Assembly (NCBI RefSeq): GCF_023656515.1 | Contig: NZ_JAMOFV010000006.1 | Location: 4,030,194 to 4,094,193 of the forward strand | Length of the DNA stretch: 64,000 nucleotides | From: Clostridium swellfunianum | GTDB lineage: Bacteria; Bacillota; Clostridia; Clostridiales; Clostridiaceae | Reading direction: 5' to 3' | Shown here: positions 53,231 through 60,615 of the stretch, piece after piece | Layout of the letters: every line of letters begins with the position of its first letter | Position numbering within the stretch: position 1 is the stretch's first letter | Notes under the pieces: model-generated | What the model saw: the letters and a program-made list of their open reading frames with translations, nothing else | What the model was told of the DNA's origin: nothing | Database searches by the model: none | Position numbers and translations under genes: made by a program

Positions 53231-53263
53231 CCGCTGCTGGACTATGTGCAAATCCAGCAGCGG
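53231..53263 (-). terminator. Riboswitch-controlled terminator before the purine permease
   Basis: 11-bp GC-rich stem (53231-53241 with 53253-53263) followed by ATTTCTTATTT on the minus strand, between the aptamer and the start codon. It is the expression platform of the riboswitch. Confidence 0.85.
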
Positions 53264-53302
53264 AAATATACCATCAAAAGTATACGAAGCTACTAAAGAC
53301 TT

Positions 53303-53369
53303 ACCCATAGTCCGAAGTTTTACGGCCTTCGTGTAGAAACTCCCCAACCATATTATGGGGAATATATGG
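53303..53369 (-). promoter_or_regulatory. Guanine riboswitch
   Basis: Purine aptamer. On the minus strand P1 is CCATATATT with its partner at ACTATGGGT; the two hairpins have the conserved loops (ATAATATGG and CCGTAAA) and the junction TTTCTACAC. The discriminating residue in GGACTATGGG is C, as in the guanine class (adenine riboswitches have U, GATTATG). Ligand binding should favour the downstream terminator and shut off the permease gene. Confidence 0.92.
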
Positions 53370-53488
53370 ATCAGTTATTCGATTAATTATGGGTAAATAC
53401 TAACAGGTAATTCTACAAAAGTCAACAATATTTTTATTTTATTGTGGTATAATTAAACTGATTATGCTTATTGGATGGTGTAAAACAG

Positions 53489-53914
53489 ATGAATATAGCA
53501 ATTATAGATGGTCAAGGTGGTGGGCTTGGAAAAGCTATTATAGCTAGGCTTAGAGCAGAGCTTATGGAAAATACAAATATAATAGCTCTTGGAACAAATC
53601 CAGGAGCCGCTAAGGCTATGCATAAAGCAGGCGCTAATCAAAGCTTTTATGGAGAAAGCCTTATTGTAAAACACATATTAAATTCCAATTTAGACTGTAT
53701 AGTTGCACCTATTGGTGTACTTTGCTCTGGTGGAATAAATGGCGAGGTAACCTACAAAATCTCCCATTCTGTAGTTAATAAGGAATGCACTAAATATATC
53801 ATTCCTTTAAAAAAACATGGATTTTATATTCCAGGAACTACTAATCTTGAACTTAAAGACATACTAAAAGAAATAGTTGCGGAAATAAAAAAATGTCAAG
53901 AATCAGTTTCTTGA
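53489..53914 (+). CDS. DUF3842 protein
   Basis: 141-residue protein of the DUF3842 family, with an N-terminal nucleotide-binding look (IAIIDGQGGGLGKAIIARL) and conserved GTNPGAAKAMHKAGAN and PIGVLCSGGINGEV. Found in Clostridia and function unknown. ATG 53489 is preferred, as GGATGGTG lies 8 bases before it. Its end overlaps the end of the convergent cbiM gene by 12 bases, with a shared hairpin. Confidence 0.8.
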   Translation: MNIAIIDGQGGGLGKAIIARLRAELMENTNIIALGTNPGAAKAMHKAGANQSFYGESLIVKHILNSNLDCIVAPIGVLCSGGINGEVTYKISHSVVNKECTKYIIPLKKHGFYIPGTTNLELKDILKEIVAEIKKCQESVS

Positions 53915-53919
53915 CATTT
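53891..53919. terminator. Shared terminator inside two convergent gene ends
   Basis: 12-bp stem (53891-53902 with 53908-53919) that contains both stop codons of the DUF3842 gene and cbiM. The plus strand continues TTTTAC and the minus strand TTTTTATTTCC. Confidence 0.75.
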
Positions 53920-54865
53920 TACTTGTTAGCTTAAAAAGTATAAATATTACAGCAACCCCAACTACTGCTGACAGTATATAGGATATTATTTCAGATGTAT
54001 GAATAAATGTATAGTCAGGCATCATCGCACTAAAATTAAAGCCTTCCTCCATACCCCTTGGTACATAACCAACCAATTCTTTCAACTCTTCATTTGCCCA
54101 CTCTCCCCAAGCTGTTCCGCTAGCTATAAGCCCAATGGGAGTAAGTACCGCAAGTACAGTAAGTAAAATGTAAATTAGCTTAAAAGATGCACTTTCGTTC
54201 TTATACAACGCCTCTGGAGAAACTTTTCTTATGTAAGCATAAATCCCTGCTGTTACGCTTCCTTCAACTATACCTACAACAAGCACATGCGGTATAACCA
54301 TTGCCGGTATAGCAACCTTCAGTGGATAAGGGCAATAAATTGGAAGACCTGCAGCATCTTTAAAAAGTAAAGGTTGTATACCAAATAATACGGCTGTGGC
54401 AAAAGCGGCTAAAACAACACCTGTATATCCTGCAATAAAAGCAGCAAAATAATCGCCTCTAGTACTTTTAATCTTACTTTTTATCAATTTGTACAAGTAA
54501 TAACCGGTGTAGGGCATAACAAAAGCTAAGGTAAAAGAATTGGCACCAATAGCAAGTATACCTCCATCTCCAAAAAATACTGCTTGAACAACTACAGCGA
54601 TAGTAATTGATATTGAAGCAGCATGGGGCCCAATAAGAATAGCCGCAAGAACTGCCCCAACAGCATGGCCTGTTGTTCCCCCCGGAAGAGGAAGGTTGAA
54701 CATCATAATTAAAAAAGAAAATGCAGCGCAGATACCAAGCATAGGCAGTTTTTTTCTACTAAGCTCTTTTTTCACCTTCAGTGAAGCATTTCGCCAAACC
54801 GGAATCATTGATGCGCCAAGCACAGCGCAGGTTGATGGGCTTAAGAAATTCTCTGGAATGTGCAT
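53903..54865 (-). CDS. cbiM: CbiM-type nickel/cobalt ECF permease with PDGLE-like tail
   Basis: 320-residue substrate-binding membrane component of an energy-coupling-factor metal transporter. It begins MHIPENFLSP; the N-terminal Met-His is the metal ligand in CbiM. PGGTTGHAVGAVLAAILIGP and FFGDGGILAIGANSF are family signatures. After about residue 225 there is a C-terminal PDGLE/CbiN-like extension (SGTAWGEWANEELKELVGY) and a final membrane segment. No cbiQ or cbiO is present in the window. Its leader has a terminator and may sense a ligand. Confidence 0.9.
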   Translation of the reverse strand: MHIPENFLSPSTCAVLGASMIPVWRNASLKVKKELSRKKLPMLGICAAFSFLIMMFNLPLPGGTTGHAVGAVLAAILIGPHAASISITIAVVVQAVFFGDGGILAIGANSFTLAFVMPYTGYYLYKLIKSKIKSTRGDYFAAFIAGYTGVVLAAFATAVLFGIQPLLFKDAAGLPIYCPYPLKVAIPAMVIPHVLVVGIVEGSVTAGIYAYIRKVSPEALYKNESASFKLIYILLTVLAVLTPIGLIASGTAWGEWANEELKELVGYVPRGMEEGFNFSAMMPDYTFIHTSEIISYILSAVVGVAVIFILFKLTSKMSRN

Positions 54866-54899
54866 AATAATCCCCCTTTCAATATAATAAAAACAAAAA

Positions 54900-55012
54900 A
54901 AGGTAGAGCAAAAAACCCTACCTTCGTGGTATACACTTACTAAATAATTGGATAATCATAGGAATCCTCGTGACTCCAGTAACATTATAACAATTTATTT
55001 ATTTTAATTCAA
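54900..55012 (-). promoter_or_regulatory. Promoter and riboswitch-like leader of cbiM
   Basis: On the minus strand: -35 TTGAAT (55007-55012), 17-base spacer, -10 TATAAT (54984-54989). The RNA starts with a 6-bp hairpin with loop ACGAG (54961-54977), a 29-base linker, then a 4-bp hairpin TACC/GGTA with loop ACGAA (54919-54931). Its 3' arm is also the 5' arm of an intrinsic terminator (54900-54906 with 54918-54924, then TTTTTTGTTT). The two are mutually exclusive, the mark of a switch. Paired ACGR loops are known from guanidine-II/IV riboswitches; identity is unproven. Confidence 0.6.
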
Positions 55013-55029
55013 TATTTTTAAAATATAAA

Positions 55030-55440
55030 CTAGTATCTATCTAGAGAATATGCACCGAACAGAAAACTTATCCTCTCTATTATACCTTTGCTAATAAGGC
55101 TTATGATATCGCTATAGTTTTTAACTTTTTTAAGATATTCTTCAAAAGCAGTTGCAACGCTAACTTTATAGCAGCCTGCTACAGCCTGACTTGCTCTAAA
55201 CTCCATAATTGGCTCTTTATCTTTGATATGTCTATATACTTGAAGTTCAGGAGCATAGCTTAATACCAACGCGCTTAGTCTTTCAACTTCTTCCTTTATA
55301 GCATCTGTCAAAAACACATCATAGCATTCTACATCAAGGGCGAAGCCGTATCTATCTTCCTCGGCATTATGAGTTCTGCTCTTAACAAAAATTCTAATTA
55401 TGGATACTTCTTCTCTTTTGGCAGTATAAACTCCCTCCAT
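55030..55440 (-). CDS. Uncharacterised 136-aa clostridial protein
   Basis: Not firmly recognised; it may be the clostridial DUF6762 family. The product is soluble, mixed alpha/beta, with segments such as YGFALDVECYDVFLTDAIKE and FRASQAVAGCYKVSVATAF. I start at ATG 55440, since GAAGGG lies 7 bases upstream; the frame continues to an earlier start at 55470. Single gene. Confidence 0.65.
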   Translation of the reverse strand: MEGVYTAKREEVSIIRIFVKSRTHNAEEDRYGFALDVECYDVFLTDAIKEEVERLSALVLSYAPELQVYRHIKDKEPIMEFRASQAVAGCYKVSVATAFEEYLKKVKNYSDIISLISKGIIERISFLFGAYSLDRY

Positions 55441-55530
55441 AATAAACCCTTCTTTCAAAATATTATACATAGTTATTATTTACAATTAAGGAGTTTATAT
55501 ACTAGCAAAACGTAAAAATGGAAAAAATAT

Positions 55531-55562
55531 AACCATATAAAAAGTTAACTTTTTATATGGTT
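55531..55562. terminator. Terminator of the YebC gene
   Basis: 14-bp perfect stem (55531-55544 with 55549-55562), loop TTAA, T-rich on both sides; minus-strand tail ATATTTTTTCC. Confidence 0.85.
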
Positions 55563-55568
55563 ATATTT

Positions 55569-56309
55569 TTATTCCTCAAATCCTTCTGGGAACTCAGCAT
55601 TGTGGAACACGTCTTGAACGTCATCGTCTTCCTCAAGAGCATCAAGCATCTTTTGAATCTTCACTGCTGACTCCATATCAACTTCAGTATAGGTATCTGG
55701 AATCATTTTTAGGTCTGCTTCTAAAAACTCTATTCCATTTGTCTCTAAAGCTTCTCTCACTGTTCCAAACTCTTCTGGAGCAGTCGTAACAATGTAAACT
55801 TCATCTTCTGCAGCGAAATCTTCTGCACCAGCATCTAATGCCATCATCATTAATTCATCTTCGTCAAGCTCATCTGTCTTTTCTATAACCATTTCACCCT
55901 TTTGTTGGAACATGAAGGATACACAGCCTGATGATCCCATGTTTCCACCGTATTTAGTGAAAGCGTGTCTTACGTTTCCCGCTGAACGGTTTTTATTGTC
56001 TGTTACAACATTTACTATAATAGCAACGCCGCCTGGAGCATATCCCTCATAAACTATCTCTTCATAGTTTACTCCAGCTAACTCTCCTGCTCCCTTTTTA
56101 ATAGCTCTTGTTATTGTATCTTGAGGCATATTGTTTGACTTTGCCTTTGCTATAACATCACGAAGCTTAGCGTTTACGTCTGGATTGGAACCACCGTTTT
56201 TTGCAGCCATTATTAGTTCTTTACCTATCTTAGTAAATATTTTTCCTCTTTTTGCGTCTGCTTTGCCTTTCTTTGCTTGTATATTATGCCACTTGGAATG
56301 TCCTGACAT
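55569..56309 (-). CDS. YebC/PmpR-family protein
   Basis: 246-residue member of the YebC/TACO1 family, starting [19 protein letters not shown], with [18 protein letters not shown] and [13 protein letters not shown] further on and an acidic C-terminus. YebC proteins were first named DNA-binding regulators; more recent work (known from the literature) links the family to relief of ribosome stalling at proline runs. Full length. Single gene. Confidence 0.95.
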   Translation of the reverse strand: MSGHSKWHNIQAKKGKADAKRGKIFTKIGKELIMAAKNGGSNPDVNAKLRDVIAKAKSNNMPQDTITRAIKKGAGELAGVNYEEIVYEGYAPGGVAIIVNVVTDNKNRSAGNVRHAFTKYGGNMGSSGCVSFMFQQKGEMVIEKTDELDEDELMMMALDAGAEDFAAEDEVYIVTTAPEEFGTVREALETNGIEFLEADLKMIPDTYTEVDMESAVKIQKMLDALEEDDDVQDVFHNAEFPEGFEE

Positions 56310-56415
56310 AAAAAATCTCCTCCTAACAAAACTCTATATATGTAATAAATTTATATATTATCAAAACACAAGTATTATATCACAAATAATAATAACCATA
56401 CAACAGTAGTATTAA

Positions 56416-57063
56416 CTAGCATTCCTTAAACAATCTGCTTTCTAGTTTAAAGTAGTAGCCGCTTTCGCTGGTTTCAAAAACTGCCTTTCCAGAGGTAGCT
56501 TCTATGATTGTATTTTTTATTTCATCTACTTTATTTAATTCACAATATATTGCAGCTTTTACCTTGTCTGTATACTCAGTATTTTCAATGTGCCAGGAGT
56601 TTTGAGCGCAAATATACTGAACTTTTCCCAGCATATCGTAATCTATTACAATATCAAGTCTTAATCCCTTTGTCTTCTCAACTACTCCGCCTTCCTTAAC
56701 AGCTAGAACAGCACCCTTTGAGTAAGCTCTAACAAGTCCACCTGCTCCAAGCATTATACCACCAAAATATCTTGTAACTACCACAACTACATCAGTAACT
56801 CCGTTTTTTTTAATCACCTCTAAAACTGGTATTCCTGCAGTTCCTTGAGGTTCTCCATCGTCACTGTATCTTTGTATGCCCATGTTTTCTCCAATAATAT
56901 AGGCATATACATTATGAGTTGCTTCTTTATGCTGACCTCTTATTTTATTTATAAAATCTCTAGCTTCTTCTTCGTTATAAACTCTCTTGACATGACCTAT
57001 GAATATAGACTTCTTTTCTTCAAAATCTACACTCACTTCATCCTTTATTGTTAAATAGCTCAT
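56416..57063 (-). CDS. YigZ/IMPACT-family protein
   Basis: 215 residues, starting MSYLTIKDEVSVDFEEKKS; the UPF0029 signature is complete (YSDDGEPQGTAGIPVLEVI, then VVVVTRYFGGIMLGAGGLVR). The C-terminal ferredoxin-like domain follows. ATG 57063 is preferred because GGGAGG lies 5 bases before it. Function is unclear; eukaryotic IMPACT acts on the GCN1/GCN2 translation stress pathway. Adjacent upstream gene encodes HEAT repeats. Confidence 0.92.
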   Translation of the reverse strand: MSYLTIKDEVSVDFEEKKSIFIGHVKRVYNEEEARDFINKIRGQHKEATHNVYAYIIGENMGIQRYSDDGEPQGTAGIPVLEVIKKNGVTDVVVVVTRYFGGIMLGAGGLVRAYSKGAVLAVKEGGVVEKTKGLRLDIVIDYDMLGKVQYICAQNSWHIENTEYTDKVKAAIYCELNKVDEIKNTIIEATSGKAVFETSESGYYFKLESRLFKEC

Positions 57064-57087
57064 GGTGCCCTCCCAAAACATGAAAAC

Positions 57088-57756
57088 TTACTTATCGTTG
57101 AAACCAATTATATATTCTTCTGCTGCTTTTCTTAAATAATCCTTATCTGCTGAAACATATATATTTCTAACCTTTTCCAAAGCCCGCTGGCTTTTAATTT
57201 TAGTAAGAGATTTTATTGCATATTGAACAACCTGAGCATTATCGTCATCCAAAGCTCTTAAAAGTGCGGTTTCCCCTGCTTTATCTTCAAGCTTTCCAAG
57301 TGCGGATGCTGCCATCCTTCTTATGTTTACATGCTTATGCACAATAGATTTCATAAGTATATCCATTAACGCCTTGCTTTTTAGCTCACCTATTATCCAA
57401 AGTGCTGTTTCCTTGCTTTTAGATTCCATATTGGAGTACCCTTTTTTTATGTATCCTACAAGCCTTTCTCTACTTTCTTCATTTAAGGAGGAAAGTACTG
57501 CAAGCTTATCCTGCTTTGCAGTATTACATAAGGTTTTAAAAAGCTCTTCTTCACTTCTGCTTTTAACCAAATGCCTATATTTTATCTTTCCTTCTATAAT
57601 GTGCTTTTGCACTTCCTCTCTTTCAAGCTTTCTTATCTTGCAAATAGCTTCTACAGACTTACCTTCTAATGCCAAAAAGTAGCTTATATCACTGTCGCTT
57701 ATGTTTTCTATGTCATTCCAATCTAATTTCACAAGTCCCTTATCCAAGCCTATCAC
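57088..57756 (-). CDS. HEAT-repeat protein
   Basis: 222-residue helical repeat protein. Two HEAT/PBS-lyase-type repeats are visible (HVNIRRMAASALGKLEDKAG and DNAQVVQYAIKSLTKIKSQ). The first 90 residues are charged helices. Starts at GTG 57756, overlapping the MocR gene by 17 bases; GTG 57732 (with AAGGG just upstream) is an alternative that removes the overlap. Likely a protein-interaction scaffold; partner unknown. Confidence 0.75.
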   Translation of the reverse strand: MIGLDKGLVKLDWNDIENISDSDISYFLALEGKSVEAICKIRKLEREEVQKHIIEGKIKYRHLVKSRSEEELFKTLCNTAKQDKLAVLSSLNEESRERLVGYIKKGYSNMESKSKETALWIIGELKSKALMDILMKSIVHKHVNIRRMAASALGKLEDKAGETALLRALDDDNAQVVQYAIKSLTKIKSQRALEKVRNIYVSADKDYLRKAAEEYIIGFNDK

Positions 57757-59173
57757 TCGCTTTTAATATATTATTTATAACATTTAGTCCTTTATCTATT
57801 TCATGTTTCTCAGCCTTAGAGAAACCAAGTCTAAAAAAACTTTCTCCATCCTTGCTGTTTTTATAAAATAATACTCCTGGGGTTATTAATACATTTTGTT
57901 CTTTGCAGTCATAAAATAATTTTATGCTGCTGGTTTTGACAGCTTCCTTAAGTTTAATATAAAAATTAAGTCCTCCACCTGGTTTTATAAATTCAACCTT
58001 TTCTCCAAGCACTTGTTCCAATTGCCTTTGCATATGATTGTATCTTTCGTTGTAGATAATATTCAGTTGATTTATGTATTCTCTCCAGAAACCTTTCTCT
58101 ATATAAAGCTGCAGAGCTCTCTGCATAAGACTTGAGGTAGCAATATCCGTATCCAGCTTAGAGTTTTGGAGCTGCTCCTTAAATCTGTCTGGGCAAATTA
58201 AATATCCAATTCTTATACCTGGCAAAAATATCTTTGAAAAACTTTTAATGTATATAACTCTATCATGAGTATCCAAAGCCTTAAAGCTTTTGTATTCAAG
58301 ATTCGGATCATATATAAGTTCAGAAAGGTAATCATCTTCTATTATGTAAAAATCATATTCCTCAGCCAACCTCAGTATCTCCCGTTTTTTTTCAATACTG
58401 TAGCTGCAGCCGGTTGGATTTTGAAAGTAGCTCATTAAGTAGAAACATTTAATCTTATTTTTCTTTAAGATATTCTTTAAGTCCATTATATCAATGCCGT
58501 CTTCTTTGATATCTGCTTCAAAAATATTGGCTCTTCTTCCTTTAAATACAGATAAAGCACCAGAATATGTAGGCTTTTCCACTAACACATTGTCATTGAT
58601 GTTAATTAAGGCCTTTGAAGCTATATCAATGCCTTGCTGTGCTCCTGAAACTATGAGAATATTATCACTATCTAATGTATTTCCCCAGAAATACTTATTT
58701 ATGCTTTCTCTCAAGCCTTTATATCCAAGCAGTTCCTGATAAGCTAAAGCCCCAGCCCCATCTCTGTCTAAAACCTCATTAAGCACATTTTTAAAGGTAG
58801 TCACTGGAAAAAAATCACCGCATGCATTTTCCCCTGTAAAGTCTATGTAATCTTTTATAGCTTCGCCTGAAAGTTTTTTAAAGGTATCCGAATAATCTTT
58901 CTTAAAAGTTCTATTTATTTCTCTTTTTTTTGCATAAGTACCGCTTCCTATTTTTTGAACTGCATATCCCTCATGCTGAAGTCTTCTATAAGCATTTATA
59001 ATAGTGTCATTATTCACCCCTAGAAAATCTGAAAAAACTCTTATAGGCGGAAGCTTTTCACCATCTTCTATGGCATTTGAATCTATTAATTTTTTAATAT
59101 ACCTTGTTATCTGAATGTATTTTGGAATATCCCCTTGGCATAGTTTAATATTATACTTTTCCAATTTCATCAC
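57740..59173 (-). CDS. MocR/PdxR-type regulator (GntR HTH fused to aminotransferase domain)
   Basis: 477 residues. GntR winged helix at about 10-82 (KLPPIRVFSDFLGVNNDTII, QKIGSGTYA), then a fold-type I aminotransferase domain with the PLP lysine K314 in SFSKIFLPGIRIGYL, PNPTG-like YFQNPTGCSYS and IIEDDYLSEL. Regulators of this kind use PLP or amino-acid adducts as signal; none of pdxS, pdxT or GABA genes is near. It is the first gene upstream of the HEAT-repeat gene, with a short overlap. Confidence 0.9.
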   Translation of the reverse strand: MMKLEKYNIKLCQGDIPKYIQITRYIKKLIDSNAIEDGEKLPPIRVFSDFLGVNNDTIINAYRRLQHEGYAVQKIGSGTYAKKREINRTFKKDYSDTFKKLSGEAIKDYIDFTGENACGDFFPVTTFKNVLNEVLDRDGAGALAYQELLGYKGLRESINKYFWGNTLDSDNILIVSGAQQGIDIASKALININDNVLVEKPTYSGALSVFKGRRANIFEADIKEDGIDIMDLKNILKKNKIKCFYLMSYFQNPTGCSYSIEKKREILRLAEEYDFYIIEDDYLSELIYDPNLEYKSFKALDTHDRVIYIKSFSKIFLPGIRIGYLICPDRFKEQLQNSKLDTDIATSSLMQRALQLYIEKGFWREYINQLNIIYNERYNHMQRQLEQVLGEKVEFIKPGGGLNFYIKLKEAVKTSSIKLFYDCKEQNVLITPGVLFYKNSKDGESFFRLGFSKAEKHEIDKGLNVINNILKASDRLG

Positions 59174-59218
59174 TCTCGCTACTTAAATTAATATATATTA
59201 TAAAGCATATAAATAATT

Positions 59219-59251
59219 AAAGCTACCAGCATTGCTTACACTGGCAGCTTT
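59219..59251 (-). terminator. Terminator of the nucleotidyltransferase gene
   Basis: Stem AAAGCT-x-CCAG with CTGG-x-AGCTTT (59219-59229 with 59241-59251) one mismatch; minus-strand tail AATTATTT. Confidence 0.6.
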
Positions 59252-59260
59252 TACTAAGCT

Positions 59261-60157
59261 CTAGATAAAATATACATTTTCTTTGAAAAGCAGTTTTCCT
59301 TCTTCATCTTTAAAATCTCTGCTATCCTTCTTAATTATGTTTCTTTCCCAAAGCTTATTTAGAATATCTTCCATAGCAATATCATAACTAATAAAAAGTT
59401 TATCGCTTTTTATATCCTCGGTACTTAGGAAGCAGTCTTTTTGTCTCATATAATTGATTAGTATTGAAGCGGTATTTCTTATATTCTGGTCAATGGAGTT
59501 CTCTATGTAATCTATTGCGCTTATTACAGCCTTCTCTCCATCCTGCTTGTTGAAAAACAAAGCATCTACGCATTCCCTAAAACGGTCATTTAAATTCATC
59601 GCCATAGTCATAGTATCTTTGCTTATCATATATCCTGATTGATTAACATAAAGTCTTGAATAATTTTCAACAGATCTAACTGCGGCACTGTAAGCAGTAT
59701 ACAAGCCGTCATTTGAAAGGTATTTTTTACATACATCAAGGCTTTTTAAAACCTTTCCTAGATATACCATGTTCCATCTTTCTCTGTCTAGGTCTGGATA
59801 ATATCTTCCACTATCATACTTTATAGTTATTTCCATGTCCTTTGAGAAGACAAGCCTAGAGGAAGCAAACATCCGATGCATAAATCCTCCTCTTAAATCC
59901 TCTTCATAAAGCTGCAAAAACTTATTTTTGCTCATAAGTTTAATGTGGACTGGAACATGTTTCTCCTCAGTATAGATATTTTTTATATCCTGCATCCTTT
60001 TATTTAGGATTACGAACAAATCAATATCTGATTCATCCCAAAGGTCACCAGTAACCATACTTCCAAATACCATAACTGCAAGAACTTCCTCATTTGACTT
60101 TAATCTGTCTATTATGCTGTTAAAAGCCTTTTGATACTGTAAAATAGTTCTCTCCAA
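59261..60157 (-). CDS. Nucleotidyltransferase-domain protein
   Basis: 298-residue protein with an N-terminal Pol-beta-type nucleotidyltransferase domain (MVFGSMVTGDLWDESDIDLF, i.e. GS followed by DxD) and a long all-helical C-terminal part. I start at TTG 60157 because GGAGGGG lies 6 bases before it; the frame runs on upstream to 60229 without a ribosome site. May transfer nucleotides to a small molecule or protein; the target is unknown. Not next to a HEPN gene. Confidence 0.75.
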   Translation of the reverse strand: MERTILQYQKAFNSIIDRLKSNEEVLAVMVFGSMVTGDLWDESDIDLFVILNKRMQDIKNIYTEEKHVPVHIKLMSKNKFLQLYEEDLRGGFMHRMFASSRLVFSKDMEITIKYDSGRYYPDLDRERWNMVYLGKVLKSLDVCKKYLSNDGLYTAYSAAVRSVENYSRLYVNQSGYMISKDTMTMAMNLNDRFRECVDALFFNKQDGEKAVISAIDYIENSIDQNIRNTASILINYMRQKDCFLSTEDIKSDKLFISYDIAMEDILNKLWERNIIKKDSRDFKDEEGKLLFKENVYFI

Positions 60158-60309
60158 AACACACCCCTCCATTTTTAGCGCAATCATCCAATAATTGCAT
60201 TTTCTAACAAACTTACACCAACAATACAAACTTATATTTATTATATTATAATACTAGTCTACATATTTTCAATACTTAATTGTGAAATTTTGCATTAAAT
60301 CCTGCATAA

Positions 60310-60534
60310 TCATACAACTATCTTATTAACATGAATATTTTGACTAATACCACAGCTCTCACACTTAAATATATGTATACAATACGTCGGCGCATCAATT
60401 ATAGGCATATTTGCAGTGTAGTCATCTTGAAAGACTTCCTGCGCCCTCCCCTTATCCTCCATATTTAATCCACAGCTTGAACATTTAATGTTTTGTAAAG
60501 TAAGCTTATTACATGCTGGACAAACCTTTTCCAT
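60310..60534 (-). CDS. Small double zinc-ribbon protein
   Basis: 74-residue protein with cysteines C5, C8, C18, C21 (CPACN..CSSC) and a second cluster C52, C58, C61 (FKCESCG). Not recognised. It lies alone between the nucleotidyltransferase gene and hflX. ATG is preceded by AAAGAGG. Confidence 0.6.
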   Translation of the reverse strand: MEKVCPACNKLTLQNIKCSSCGLNMEDKGRAQEVFQDDYTANMPIIDAPTYCIHIFKCESCGISQNIHVNKIVV

Positions 60535-60591
60535 ATTATCAGCCTCTTTCTTAGATAGATTGATAATTTTATTTTGTCCTTATGTAAAAAA

Positions 60592-60615
60592 AATAGACTA
60601 GAAGCCTAGTCTATT
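60592..60615 (-). terminator. Terminator of hflX
   Basis: 10-bp perfect stem (60592-60601 with 60606-60615) next to the stop codon; minus-strand tail of seven T. Confidence 0.85.
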
